From the NCBI GenBank assembly GCA_015039315.1, contig WIDE01000150.1:1-60853 (forward strand): a stretch of DNA of 60,853 nucleotides, given 5' to 3'. This DNA is from Clavulina sp. PMI_390 (Eukaryota > Basidiomycota > Agaricomycetes > Cantharellales > Hydnaceae). The position numbers and the translations under genes were made by a program. Below the pieces are notes generated by a model. The model searched no databases. It saw only the letters and a list, made by a program, of their open reading frames with translations, and was not told the DNA's origin. Of this stretch, positions 35,337 through 45,759 are shown in pieces; the stretch's first letter is position 1, and each line of letters starts with the position of its first letter.

Positions 35337-35347
35337 GGCTTTTATAC
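35337..35347 (-). promoter_or_regulatory. TATA box of gene 6
   Basis: Minus-strand GTATAAAAGCC about 88 bp upstream of the gene 6 start codon. Confidence 0.55.
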
Positions 35348-35349
35348 AC

Positions 35350-36212
35350 AAGCCATTAGTCGACCCGAGCACCAAGACGTCTTGGTGCTCGGGAGTTGCG
35401 TTTGCACGAAAGTGAGAGGCCACGGAGGAGGCAGTTCAGTCGTGATTAAGGAAAGTGTCGACGCGCAAGATTCAGCTAGTATTTCAGATGTGCCTCCCGC
35501 TCGTCGAGCGAGCGCCGTGGTTGAAAACCCAGATCTGTGTCTACTGAGGCCCCCTAGAATCAAAAGTACTGGTAATAGCGGTATCAACCCGTTCTCAAAC
35601 TTGACAAAAATAACAAGATCCACAAATGATTCGTATTACGACGTAAGAAACGGTACATTATGTCTCAGTCAATATTTCGAGTCGAGTACCGCCTTGTAGG
35701 GCCGAGCAATACAATTCTCCATGGACCGTGAAGTAGAGGCACGAGGCAAAGCGGAAAGCGGAAATGGTGGGGCGATGCAACTAAATACGCCGTTAAAGTC
35801 CGCCATTCATTCAGCAGTAGACAAGATACTCTGCTAGGAGCCTAGGAATATGCGTAAAGAGCCCAATAACTACGACAATAGCATCGAGGAATGAAACACA
35901 CACACTATGACGAGGTAAATACGAAGTTGGCTAGTACCAAAGGATAAAACTACCCTCCAGACGAGGAGCAAACGGAAAAGCAGAGCGCCGAGCCGAAGGT
36001 TCGGCGTACAGCTTCAAACCAATAGGTGAGGGGGTGAAAAGGATGCGGCTCGAGATTACCACTCATGGTCATTCGCTCGCAGTTAGTCCCTGAGTAGAAA
36101 CCCTCCAGAGATTAGTCTTGTAGAGAGTGGATAACGACACCCTAACGACGCAACAATGAAAATCGCTCCCCGGGTGCCACGCTTATCCCCTGGCACAACG
36201 AAAATCGTGATT
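35350..36212. other. Intergenic up to assembly gap
   Basis: No domain, RNA gene or duplicate recognised. Confidence 0.3.
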
Positions 36213-36981
36213 NNNNNNNNNNNNNNNNNNNNNNNNNNNNNNNNNNNNNNNNNNNNNNNNNNNNNNNNNNNNNNNNNNNNNNNNNNNNNNNNNNNNNNNN
36301 NNNNNNNNNNNNNNNNNNNNNNNNNNNNNNNNNNNNNNNNNNNNNNNNNNNNNNNNNNNNNNNNNNNNNNNNNNNNNNNNNNNNNNNNNNNNNNNNNNNN
36401 NNNNNNNNNNNNNNNNNNNNNNNNNNNNNNNNNNNNNNNNNNNNNNNNNNNNNNNNNNNNNNNNNNNNNNNNNNNNNNNNNNNNNNNNNNNNNNNNNNNN
36501 NNNNNNNNNNNNNNNNNNNNNNNNNNNNNNNNNNNNNNNNNNNNNNNNNNNNNNNNNNNNNNNNNNNNNNNNNNNNNNNNNNNNNNNNNNNNNNNNNNNN
36601 NNNNNNNNNNNNNNNNNNNNNNNNNNNNNNNNNNNNNNNNNNNNNNNNNNNNNNNNNNNNNNNNNNNNNNNNNNNNNNNNNNNNNNNNNNNNNNNNNNNN
36701 NNNNNNNNNNNNNNNNNNNNNNNNNNNNNNNNNNNNNNNNNNNNNNNNNNNNNNNNNNNNNNNNNNNNNNNNNNNNNNNNNNNNNNNNNNNNNNNNNNNN
36801 NNNNNNNNNNNNNNNNNNNNNNNNNNNNNNNNNNNNNNNNNNNNNNNNNNNNNNNNNNNNNNNNNNNNNNNNNNNNNNNNNNNNNNNNNNNNNNNNNNNN
36901 NNNNNNNNNNNNNNNNNNNNNNNNNNNNNNNNNNNNNNNNNNNNNNNNNNNNNNNNNNNNNNNNNNNNNNNNNNNNNNNNN
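36213..36981. other. Assembly gap (769 N)
   Basis: Unresolved bases between genes 6 and 7 in a repeat-rich region. The contig order across it depends on the assembly, and further family members could be hidden here. Confidence 1.
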
Positions 36982-37384
36982 GTAGTTGTGGAGGCGGAGG
37001 ACTGAACCCCGATCGAGTAATAATTAGGGGCGTTGGTGTACCCGTTGCAGATGCTAGGGAAGAAGACGCAGGAGAGATCGCTAGACACGCTCGTACTTGG
37101 AGTACGGTTCAAGAATAATGCCAGAGTAATAAGAACATATCTCTTAAAGCTAAGAATAGAAAGGGGGGAGAGAAAAAGAAACAAAGAGCCAGGCGCGCGC
37201 GATTCGTTCAAGCTGAATATATTCAAGAGGACACAACAGAGGCGTCTCATCTCGAACATAGCTCATCTCACGAGTGGAATCGTCATGTCTCATCCCAATA
37301 TTCGATCTCCCCTCGAAAGGCCGGACCTAGGCAGGCCGGTCGCCCATGGCCCCTGGCCCCTACCCTCGTAAGCCACTAACACCA

Positions 37385-37605
37385 TCATAGCCTTCACTTC
37401 CGACCGCCTAGCTTCCTCCATACGCGAACACACTGACGCCGCCAGGCCCGGCGCTAAGTGTGACGACCCCCATCGATACGCACGCTGCTGAGCCATGCGG
37501 TGGTGCGTTGGCGAGGTGATGCACCGGGTTCTAGGGGGAGGGATTGATAGGTCTAGCCAAAGGCGGTGGATGTGGAGTTGGAGGTGCTCGAAGAGAGCAG
37601 GGCAT
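37385..37605 (-). pseudogene. PSP1-family relic F, internally deleted
   Basis: ATG at 37603-37605 opens MPCSLRAPPTPHPPPLARP and soon stops. After the junction, PVHHLANAPPHGSAACV aligns with the 'NPVHHPTNA...' middle segment of copies D and E, followed by a GGVSVFAYGG tail. This is the same class of internal deletion as relics A and G. Upstream family sequence continues to about 38580. Confidence 0.5.
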
Positions 37606-38551
37606 GCTGGGCCTCGTGTTGGTATGGAATGAGCCGCGATGTTTTTGAGCGAGTTGGGAGTGGGATTGAGAGAGGGAGGAAGAGGGGGGGGGATGGAAGC
37701 GTTGGATGTAGCCGATGGCAAAAGGGAAATTGGGTGTAAGTATTCCGAGTACATGGAGCTCCGGCGCCCAGCTGCGGGATGTGGACGGTGGTGGCGGGCG
37801 TAGCTGGTAGTTCGTCACCGTGGTGGTACCAACGATCTTAAGATTGGTACGGACACTCCCCGCAAGTCTCGCGATCGCCGCAGCAGCTAGTGTAGTGGTG
37901 ACGAACTAGCGGGGTGGCACCAAATATCCGGTGCAAGGTCAGGGGAATGCATTATTTCTGGCCAAACCAGTCCTTAGTGCTATTTTTCGAAATGCCTCAG
38001 CACCACAGCAAGCGAGTTGCTGTGGGGAGGACGGGTAGTGGTTCAGTACTCAGGCACAATGAGTAAGTCAACGAGGGAGTTTGCATAGAGTGGAATAACG
38101 CGCTCAAGAAGTTCACCGTGCCTGAAACATTGGATAGTTCGACCCTGGTTCCTCAACCAACATGCTTCGCCCCTAATGGCGTGCGATTCGAGGAAAGGTA
38201 GACACCTGAAGACGGCGGGGAGGTCAGAGTGATCAATAGATTGGGGACAGAGGATTCTCCCTCAGACAAGATCTGGCAATTAACAGCTAGCCGTATCGAG
38301 AGGAGCCTTGAGGCCTGGGCCTCCTGTAGAGGTGAAGCTGGGCGTAGGGTATGGTAAAGCCAATTTGATGATTTGAAATTCTGACGGGAAAGGTTGATCT
38401 GTTCATGTACGGACGAGTTATAAGAGCCCTAGATCTCGACATGTGGCACCGCTTTTGCTCAGGCATTGTTAATAATCTCCCAGGCAAAGCGTATCATATG
38501 CCCCAGTGAGGGGTCGGGCCAGCATGAGTGCGCGAATGGTGACTTCGAACA

Positions 38552-38583
38552 TTCCCACGGTCGCGCCGCCATGGGCGCTCGGT
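38552..38583 (-). promoter_or_regulatory. Recurrent upstream block, copy 7
   Basis: Plus strand TTCCCACGGTCGCGCCGCC then ATGGGCGCTCGG, one of the closest matches. About 950 bp upstream of relic F. Confidence 0.4.
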
Positions 38584-38589
38584 TCTTTG

Positions 38590-39265
38590 CATCCAGGGTA
38601 TCGCGCTTGCACTGCCTCTCGCGAGCTGATCTTGAGTCTCGGCTCCCTACTTGACATCGCTTTACTCGATCTGTTGTCTGAAACAGTCGTCAGCTTTGCA
38701 CTTCAACAACAAATCGGCCAGCCAGTGATTGCTCGCTATCATCACCCAAAATCCTCTCACTATGAGCACTCTTGCGACTCGGCTGTTCCACCACGAATCA
38801 GCATATCGCACAGATTCACTGATCCATTTTGCCTGAATTTTCTCCAAAAAGGCTCTCGCTTTCACTCATAGTCATCAATCGCTATTTTTTTAATGGATTG
38901 GGATGCTGTCCCAGCGAAGACTCTCTCTCTCTCTTCAGATTAAGAAAACAATACTAAAGATTCGGCCAATCACCCTCGACTCAAATAATAAAAATTGCCT
39001 CCCTACTTTCATCAACCCACCGCGCAGACTCGTTGCGGCCGGGGAGGATGAAAGACAATACATCTGTAAGCCGCCACACCTTGGCCATAATATCCCTGAA
39101 CGAGTTCCGTAAAATGGAATAGATATCATGTCTAACAGTCCAGCGTCCCGTGAACTCTATGCGCGAGGGGGCAGTATCATGAGCTGGTGTGCTCATCTTG
39201 GTAAAAAGGAAGGAAAGAAAGTCACTCGCTACTCACTAATTTACTTCGATCTTCCTTTCGGCCAA
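38590..39265. other. Intergenic 3' of gene 7
   Basis: Near 38720-38830 there is similarity to 10230-10310, the 3' flank of gene 4. No conserved frame. Confidence 0.3.
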
Positions 39266-39269
39266 TTAC

Positions 39270-39760
39270 TTATCCGGCCTGGCAGCCCGTGACCGCTGAA
39301 ATCGCGGCGAAACCATGAAGCTTTCCCATAAGTACGATGAGGATCAGAATGCATAGGAGCATAATTACGCCGACCATCGCGACTACAATACCGACACGGT
39401 GAGATTGCTGCTTGTGCGAGGCCGCAAGAGGTGGGTAGCTATTTGCAGAGGGTGCGTAGAAGGGAGTGGATGTAGTGGGAGGAGGATGTTGATGTTGGCG
39501 TTGTTGGTGTACTTGAGGTCCCAAACTTCGCAGTGGCGAGCGTCGCGCGGAAAGTCTCCCGTGCCGAGGCTCCTTTCTTTCTGCATGTTCAGTGGGGACT
39601 TTTTTATACTTTTGCTCCTCTGATACCAGTAAAAACAACAGGAAAGGCATATGATGGCGATTGGAGAAAAGGAAGTGACTTTAGTAGTCTATGTAGTCTG
39701 ATATGTTCAAGGTGTGCGCTGACCAGTATACCACTGCACCCCAGAGGCATGTACCGCCAT
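39270..39760 (-). CDS. Small single-pass membrane protein, family 1, gene 7
   Basis: Exons 39760-39724 and 39619-39270 give 128 aa. Exon 1 is MAVHASGVQWYT; the 104-nt intron has donor G|GTCAGC and acceptor ATCAG, phase 1. Exon 2 carries EEQKYKKVPTEHAERKEPRH and RSPLRSLGPQ, then a helix at about 88-109. The tail MGKLHGFAAISAVTGCQAG keeps the Cys at -4. CATAAAGGC lies about 90 bp upstream of the ATG. No duplicate partner in the window. Confidence 0.7.
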
Positions 39761-39841
39761 GGTGTCAATGCTATTGGCCGGTGTGAGATAGCTATGAGGT
39801 GTTTTCGTGAGGATGGGTGCCTTACTTTCGGGAGGGGTAGA

Positions 39842-39852
39842 GAGCCTTTATG
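39842..39852 (-). promoter_or_regulatory. TATA-like box of gene 7
   Basis: Minus-strand CATAAAGGCTC about 90 bp upstream of the gene 7 start codon. Confidence 0.45.
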
Positions 39853-39859
39853 TGTGTTC

Positions 39860-40520
39860 TCGGGTATCCCGCGAATGCGGAATACATATCGGGCAGTGCT
39901 TCATTCCTAATGGTTACATTCAGTCATGATTGATGGTGGAGTGGACAGGGATAGAAAGTGGAGCGGATGACGAGCAGTGGAGTGGAGTGGGGCGGAGACA
40001 GAAAAGTGGAGCTAGGTGGAGTTGTATTCAAATAAACCGGATCGATGGATCCACATTCAACCCGATTCGGATTGGGACAGAGAAATGCAGGGGGTTGAAA
40101 CTCTCTCCTCCACCCGCCTATTCCGTTTCCGTGATTCTGGCGACCGCGCACCCTCGCTCAAAAACTACGTACACATATATGAATACGAATATTCGAATGC
40201 TACGCAAGAATACGATGAGGAAACCGAGAGACCACGTCCACCCACACGCCAATTGGACTGGTCAGGCTACAGGCGAGATGTGAAATAACAGCACGGGTCA
40301 GGCCTGAAGGGTGAGCCACACGGTTCCCATGCATTGCGAGGCCAGGATCATATCCCCAACCCGCCTGAATAATGGCTGGGTTGCCCATAAAAAATTCCAA
40401 ATGAGAGCATAATGAAATTACTGCAGTCAAATCCGAACTCAGTCTTGCCCCTCTGTTAACACTCATGACAAGATTGCCACGGGCTGGATGCAATCCTATG
40501 TCTAAGAAACCTGACGGTAT
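39860..40520. other. Single-copy stretch left of duplication copy B
   Basis: Not found elsewhere in the window. Open frames exist at 39930-40288 but nothing supports them. Confidence 0.3.
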
Positions 40521-40525
40521 ACTCA

Positions 40526-40723
40526 TCAAATCCACTCATCAGTCGCCACTTTCATGTTAGCCACAATAGCATCCCTGGAGAGAAGTCTTTGGTACATCTC
40601 CCGGCGATTCAGTTTCATCACCACATAGTAACCTAGGTTGCCGTTGACATAAGCGTATCGTTTTCCTCTTGCTGTCCCTGGGCCACCCCTTGCATCAACA
40701 TTCCTCAAAGTGCCATTTATCAC
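40526..40723 (-). CDS. Conserved ORF, 65 codons (copy B)
   Basis: The frame begins MINGTLRNVDARGGPG and ends MKVATDEWI before a stop. The matching frame at 1-165 is also open with a few amino-acid changes. It sits directly 3' of relic G and may be the last exon of an unrelated gene captured by the duplication. No family recognised. Confidence 0.3.
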   Translation of the reverse strand: MINGTLRNVDARGGPGTARGKRYAYVNGNLGYYVVMKLNRREMYQRLLSRDAIVANMKVATDEWI

Positions 40724-40756
40724 CCTCTCTGACTCCAGCCGCCTGTCCCGTTGCCA

Positions 40757-40886
40757 CCATGCGTGGTTCCTTGCCGGAGTTGGACTCCATATTCATCAGG
40801 CGGTGTTGGGTTCATGGGTGGATGCGCTAATTCTGCTGGGAGGCGGAAGAGACACGGTGCCAAAGATTCACGGACGGAGCGAACAT
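40757..40886 (-). pseudogene. PSP1-family relic G, internally deleted
   Basis: Partner of relic A. ATG at 40884-40886 starts MFAPSVNLWHRVSS, stops, and joins the middle-region segment ELAHPPMNPTPPDEYG. Both copies share the same junction, so the deletion predates the segmental duplication. Confidence 0.5.
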
Positions 40887-41926
40887 GCTGAGTTAGTGCT
40901 AGTATGGGACCGGTTGCGGTGTTGTTGAGTTGGGTTTGGAATGGAGATCGGGAGGAGAGGCAGAGGTAGAGGGATTGCATTTGAACAGTGGCAAAATGGA
41001 GGCTCAATAGAGGTATTACGAGGACATGGAGCTCCGTCAACTAGCTGCGAATGTGAATGATAGTGGCGCAGCTGATCGGTTGTAATGGTGATGTTACCAG
41101 GAATCGTCTTATTGGCGCTGGTACTATGTATATGTCCCGCAATCACCGCGGCAGTCAATGCACTGATGGCGGAAGAGGCGGGGGTAGCACACAATACCAG
41201 AACTGGGCGGGGAATAAGTTTTCTCTCTCCAACTACTTCTGAGGCTATTGTTCAACAGACGACACTCAGCCAAGGAGCTGTTGTGGGGAGGTTGCAGAAC
41301 AGTTTGGTCCTGAGATTCGATGAGTAGAGTATTGAGGGCGCATGTAATAGGTGAGATCAAACGTTGGCCAAGGTCACCTTTTGTGAAACATGGGCTGGTT
41401 TGATTCTGGCGTCCATCGACGAATACGCTTCGCTCTGCATTTCGGCATCAAAGCTGTTCTGAACAAGAAAATGTAGACGCCGAGAGATTAGGGAAGAACC
41501 AGGGTAAACAATGGATCGGTGACAGTGCCTCCTTCTAATAACTTTGGGTAATCACCAATCAACCTACTCTGGAGCGGGAGCAGGCGTATTGAGAGGAGCA
41601 CTGAGGACGGGAAGTACACATCGTGCGGTGGAGGTCGAGATGGGTGCAGGGTGGACAGAGGACAAATGAGATGACTTGAAATGCTGTCTTTGGGAGGAGC
41701 TGCGGCCGTGGTCGCAAGCGCTCATCGCTTTCTCGCTCAGGTTCGAAGGTATTTGTTCATGCACGGACACGCTGGAAGAGCTCCAGATATCCATATATAA
41801 CAGCGCTTTTGATCAGGCATTGCTAATAATCGCCCCCTTTGGAACATAACGTACGCCCCAGTCATGGGTCTAGCCAGAAGGAGCAGCCTCATGGTGCGGG
41901 GCAGTCGAGGAAAGAAACTTCGAACA

Positions 41927-41958
41927 TTCCCACGGTCAAATCTCCCATAGGCGCCGCC
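41927..41958 (-). promoter_or_regulatory. Recurrent upstream block, copy 8
   Basis: Plus strand TTCCCACGGTCAAATCTCC then ATAGGCGCCGCC. A TATATATGG sequence lies on the minus strand about 130 bp toward relic G (near 41795), making this the best candidate for a real promoter layout. Confidence 0.4.
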
Positions 41959-42411
41959 ATTTGATCAGGCACGAGCTTAGCCAACCACCAAACGAATCCC
42001 ATATCTGCTACTAGCCAATCTCAGTCTACTGAGGATATCTGAAGATGCGTCGAAAGGAATATTCGGCTTGTTAACTGCGCTTTCACCTCACCAATCATAC
42101 CCGTTCACCCCCACGTTAACACTACTCGAGCAGCTCTCCTACATTACCAAGCACTGGTCCCGGCATCGTCTTCTACCTCACATGAGTTGCTTCCCCGTCA
42201 TGCGACTCTCTCTTCGTCCCAGCTCGATTACCATACCATCACCAACCGTCCTTGTCACAATCCAGAGCCCGGATAGTGTGTCTGCTCCTATCGAATGTTA
42301 GGAAATGCGAAGGGTCTTCAGCATCATCCTCGAAGGCCCCCCCTCCCCTCAAATACCACCATTCCATTGCTCCATCAGTTCGGCCTTGATATAGCTTCAT
42401 CTCAACCTAAG

Positions 42412-42510
42412 ATGATCAGTAAACTTAGCACTCCACGGCTCTATATCTTGGCCACCTTCGAGTCTCGCAGACGGGGCGTCGGCACGGTTCACAGCCGAGT
42501 AACAGCGTAA
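42412..42510 (+). CDS. Small conserved ORF, second copy
   Basis: MISKLSTPRLYILATFES then an Arg-rich end and TAA at a site shared with 48066-48182. It lies 3' of gene 8, on the opposite strand. It may be an exon of a spliced gene, as GTAAAT follows the stop region. Function unknown. Confidence 0.3.
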   Translation: MISKLSTPRLYILATFESRRRGVGTVHSRVTA

Positions 42511-42684
42511 ATGTGCTCGCCAGAGTTCCTCTGCTATAATTTGCGAGACTCGTATAGGAGTCTATTTCAGAGGCGCTAACACTATTATCAACTCATGTCC
42601 TGGCCTCTAACAAGGAAAAAAAAATGCCTTACTAGAATCCTCGACTCCGCCATGGTTGGATCGATTTCGGTGGTAGTGAGGTAG

Positions 42685-43163
42685 CTATGCGGTTGGGCAG
42701 CTCGTTGATATCGCCGCAATAGCACGAAGCTTTTCCGCAATTGTGACAAGGGCGGTTATCAGGATACATATGACCACGAGGACGACAAGGATTACGACGG
42801 CAATGCCTGCGTGGCGGACTCGCTGCTTCCAGAGTGGTGTTATGCGGTCGATATTCGCGGCTGATGTGGGAGAGGAGAATGTGGAAGGAGAATGAGCACG
42901 CTGACGTCGGTGATTCGTGGACGTTCGGGGTTCTGAGCCTCGTAGTGACGGGCGTTTGATGGGGCGTGTTTTTGGCTCCTTTTGCTCTACCGAGTTGGTG
43001 GGCACTCGCCTGTACCGCTGCTCCGCTATTATCAGCGTTGCAGTAGAGGCACCCATATTGATGATTAGGAAGAATGAAATTAGCAAAATACATATTGCGG
43101 TCATATGCTGAGCGGTGTGTGCTCACTAGTGTACCACTGTCGTTCATAGGTGTAACCCGACAT
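42685..43163 (-). CDS. Small single-pass membrane protein, family 1, gene 8
   Basis: Exons 43163-43127 and 43025-42685 give 125 aa. Exon 1 is MSGYTYERQWYT; the 101-nt intron has donor A|GTGAGC and acceptor AATAG, phase 1. Exon 2 carries EQRYRRVPTNSVEQKEPKTR, RPSLRGSEPRT, a helix at about 85-108 and the tail AEKLRAIAAISTSCPTA with Cys at -4. Partner of gene 1, from which it differs by small in-frame deletions in the spacer. CATAAAAGTCC lies about 90 bp upstream. Confidence 0.75.
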
Positions 43164-43246
43164 GGTATAGATACACCTTGATATGAGATGGGAAAGCGTG
43201 GGATCTGGTCGGGAATCTGGGTGCGGAAGGTTCAAGAGGGATGGGG

Positions 43247-43257
43247 GACTTTTATGT
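43247..43257 (-). promoter_or_regulatory. TATA-like box of gene 8
   Basis: Minus-strand ACATAAAAGTC about 90 bp upstream of the gene 8 start; gene 1 has a degraded version of the same site. Confidence 0.5.
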
Positions 43258-43876
43258 GGAAGGTGCACTCTTATGTGTTTTGGACAGGTTGCGGGAGCAG
43301 AACGTTGGATGGGGGAGAAGGGGGAAAAGTCGAAAGGTCCAGTCAAATAGAGTGCAAGGCATGGAGAAATGGAGAGGGTGTCATGAGGGAGTGGATCATC
43401 TATTCAATTATGAACCCTCCACGCTTCGGGTTCCAATTCAGATCTCGTGAGAGCGGTGCCAGTGATTGAATTCCCTACACGTCTCAGCCCCCTCAAGGCC
43501 TCCCAAAGCTATGCACCAAAATTCGGGCTGAACTTAGATGGCAAATCCTCGAGTTGTGGCCCGCCATTATTCATAAGTTCTGTTCTGTTCTGTTCCCGAA
43601 CCCGTCGTTGCCGTCCACACAACAATCCACATGTTGACGGACTGATTCCACACTTCGGCTAACAGCTCCGGCATTATTATACCATCAAAACTAGGAACAA
43701 GCTTTGGATCCACCTGTGTCGTCAACCACAACCCTTGTTCTGCGGCCGTTCCTTGACTTGATTTGGCTCCTGTACCAATAGTCTCTATCGGCCAAGTGTT
43801 TCCTCCTTGATGCATGCTGGGGACAGCTGTATCCCCACCAGATTGTGATGCCTCCTTTACGTTACATTGAGCGTGC

Positions 43877-44401
43877 ATGCACCTACGCGACGCCCGTCAA
43901 TCCCGCTGCCGTACAATGGTGCCGTCGAATACGCTGAGGAAAAGTCCATCTGTATCCTTAAAGGCTCTCCCCTTGAGTGGAGTCTCCGTGCCACGGCTTG
44001 AACGAAGGGGAATCAAAGTATGTAAAGCTGCTTCGTTAAGGAGCCTGGGGTGTAACCAGATGAGTGCAATGAAGCGTTCGATGAATGACAAGTGTCATTC
44101 TCTCAAGACATTCCGCACCACACAGAGGCGCGCCTCCTCTCACATCGATTGTTATATTCTCTTCAGTAAGATAATTATTCACTGCGCCTTGTTAATAACA
44201 CGATTCAATACGGATACACAACATGTGGGGGGTATTAAATCCAGGCCTTTGTACGAATCTTCTATTAAAACAGCATGGAGCGATTGGTTGGCGTTCAGCC
44301 TAAGAGCTCATGTGATTATTGGGCCTTTTATTATGGTTCGGGACGATAGAGGAACTCGTTTGCTATTGCCCCCCTTGAGAGCGGTGTTATTGCAGAATTA
44401 A
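43877..44401 (+). CDS. Hypothetical protein, plus strand
   Basis: A 174-codon frame. Two parts match the broken copy at 3355-3810 in the same frame: the N-terminal VPSNTLRKSPSVSLKALPLS region and the C-terminal SDWLAFSLRAHVIIGPFIM to LLLPPLRAVLLQN. The first 13 codons are not matched and the true start may differ or an intron may be hidden in the middle. Conservative substitutions and an in-frame indel support coding. I recognise no domain. Confidence 0.4.
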   Translation: MHLRDARQSRCRTMVPSNTLRKSPSVSLKALPLSGVSVPRLERRGIKVCKAASLRSLGCNQMSAMKRSMNDKCHSLKTFRTTQRRASSHIDCYILFSKIIIHCALLITRFNTDTQHVGGIKSRPLYESSIKTAWSDWLAFSLRAHVIIGPFIMVRDDRGTRLLLPPLRAVLLQN

Positions 44402-44583
44402 GCTCGCCATTATCATGGGAAGGAATAGCCGGCGAGGAAGCGTTCGATGCCATGCACAGGCAAGTGGGAATTGGTTGTGTAAACGAGCTAGCATCCTGCG
44501 CTCGGACGTTGTGATTGACAATCGTGAGCCATGGGACTCATTGATGGTGTTATGGTCGTGTATGTCCTGATGCTCGTCACGTA

Positions 44584-45091
44584 TTATAATGAACAGCGTG
44601 TGCTCGCTGAGATGTTAGTCAGAGCGCCTAACTTTCGAGCGAGTATGAGGAGTGTCACCGTCATCATAAATACGAGCACAACGATAATGGCGGTGACGAT
44701 GCAAGCACGACGGAATTGTGATCTCCACGCCAAGAGACATTCATTCCTTTCGGTGGTAGATGTACACGGAGGAGACGATATGAATTCTTGGTGATCGGGA
44801 CAGGGATGCTCGTGTTCCCCACAACGCAAGTTTGGCAGTGGCACGCAAAGTCCGGTCTCCATGTCATCAACTCTTCGAGCGCGTTTCACACGTTTGCGCT
44901 CTGTTCGATCTGCATGGTGGATGGGGGATTTTTGATACTGTGGGGTCTCTGATAATGGGAGAAGCGCGTGCAAATGTACGCGTCAGCAGTGGGGTAAAAG
45001 GGGTAGAGTTAGTAGAGAAGCCAACTAGTATGATGGCTCGGGCGTAAGACGCACCATAGAGCCACGTTTGCGCAGGTGCTTGAGCTGACAT
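44584..45091 (-). CDS. Small single-pass membrane protein, family 1, gene 9 (Cys/His variant)
   Basis: Exons 45091-45055 and 44948-44584 give 133 aa. Exon 1 (MSAQAPAQTWLY), intron and upstream region are identical to gene 2, while the last half of exon 2 differs at many bases. The C47, C55, H58, H60, C62, H65 cluster is kept (H54 of gene 2 is Arg here). A helix lies at about 94-115 and the tail ends RCSL. Retention of the cluster in the diverged half argues that it matters to the protein. Confidence 0.7.
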
Positions 45092-45748
45092 GTTGTAAAA
45101 GCTCGTCGAGATCGTGAATCTCGACACCGGGTGCACAGAAGAAGAGCGTACGCGAGGGTGGAGAGGATGCGAAGATTTGATCGCAAAAAGAATGGGTGGT
45201 TGGATTCTGCGAGCCCATGAGAGCAGACAATAACTTATAGCATCGCTTGGCATGGGTAGTGAAGGACATCCTGGCCTCCACTTGAGTCAGAGGTGACGTT
45301 GACAGGCGCAGCATTTGAAATTCCTGACTACTACCTCCACCCACCCCTGGCGACGCAGTCGATCGTAATAGCGAAATCCGCGCCCGAGTCGGAAGCTACG
45401 GCTCCACACACTTATGAACCCTCAGTGATGGTAGAAGGAGCACCCGATCACATAGCAGCATTACGTCGCTCGTGGTTTGCCGGTTCAACCGCCCCAGACG
45501 TGGGCCCAGAAACACTGCTGAGTGCAGATGAAGTCATTGAGATGTTGAGAAGTCGGCTGATGGAGACGGAGGCTCAGACCGGCTTTTCGAAAGAGATCAT
45601 AGATGATCACAGTGGTGCACGCGGGTACATGCCTAGTGGTCGAGACATAGCGGAACTTAGCTAGACCATGCAGTGAGGCGACCTCTGTGTTCGAAGGGTT
45701 TTGGTGATGAAAATCCAGTGTTCCCACGGTCACGCCCCCATTGACGCT
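44918..45748. repeat. Near-identical tract shared with 4341-5171
   Basis: Partner of the copy A tract at constant offset; only the patch at about 45309-45363 differs. Confidence 0.8.
45293..45664 (+). CDS. Hypothetical ORF, 123 codons
   Basis: Starts MTLTGAAFEIPDYYLHPP and ends GRDIAELS. It is divergent to gene 9 and overlaps its upstream region. Copy A has only the 3' 79 codons because of a TAA in the variable patch. The peptide composition looks protein-like (LLSADEVIEMLRSRL), but the identity of the two tracts prevents a conservation test. Confidence 0.25.
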   Translation: MTLTGAAFEIPDYYLHPPLATQSIVIAKSAPESEATAPHTYEPSVMVEGAPDHIAALRRSWFAGSTAPDVGPETLLSADEVIEMLRSRLMETEAQTGFSKEIIDDHSGARGYMPSGRDIAELS

Positions 45749-45754
45749 CGCCTC
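45721..45754 (-). promoter_or_regulatory. Recurrent upstream block, copy 9
   Basis: TTCCCACGGTCACGCCCCCA then TTGACGCTCGCCTCTC. This uninterrupted copy defines the target site of the copy A insertion. About 630 bp upstream of gene 9. Confidence 0.4.
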
Positions 45755-45759
45755 TCTCA

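Noticed and set aside
36156..37259. Long frames across the gap on both strands
   Set aside because: Made of unknown residues; no real coding evidence.
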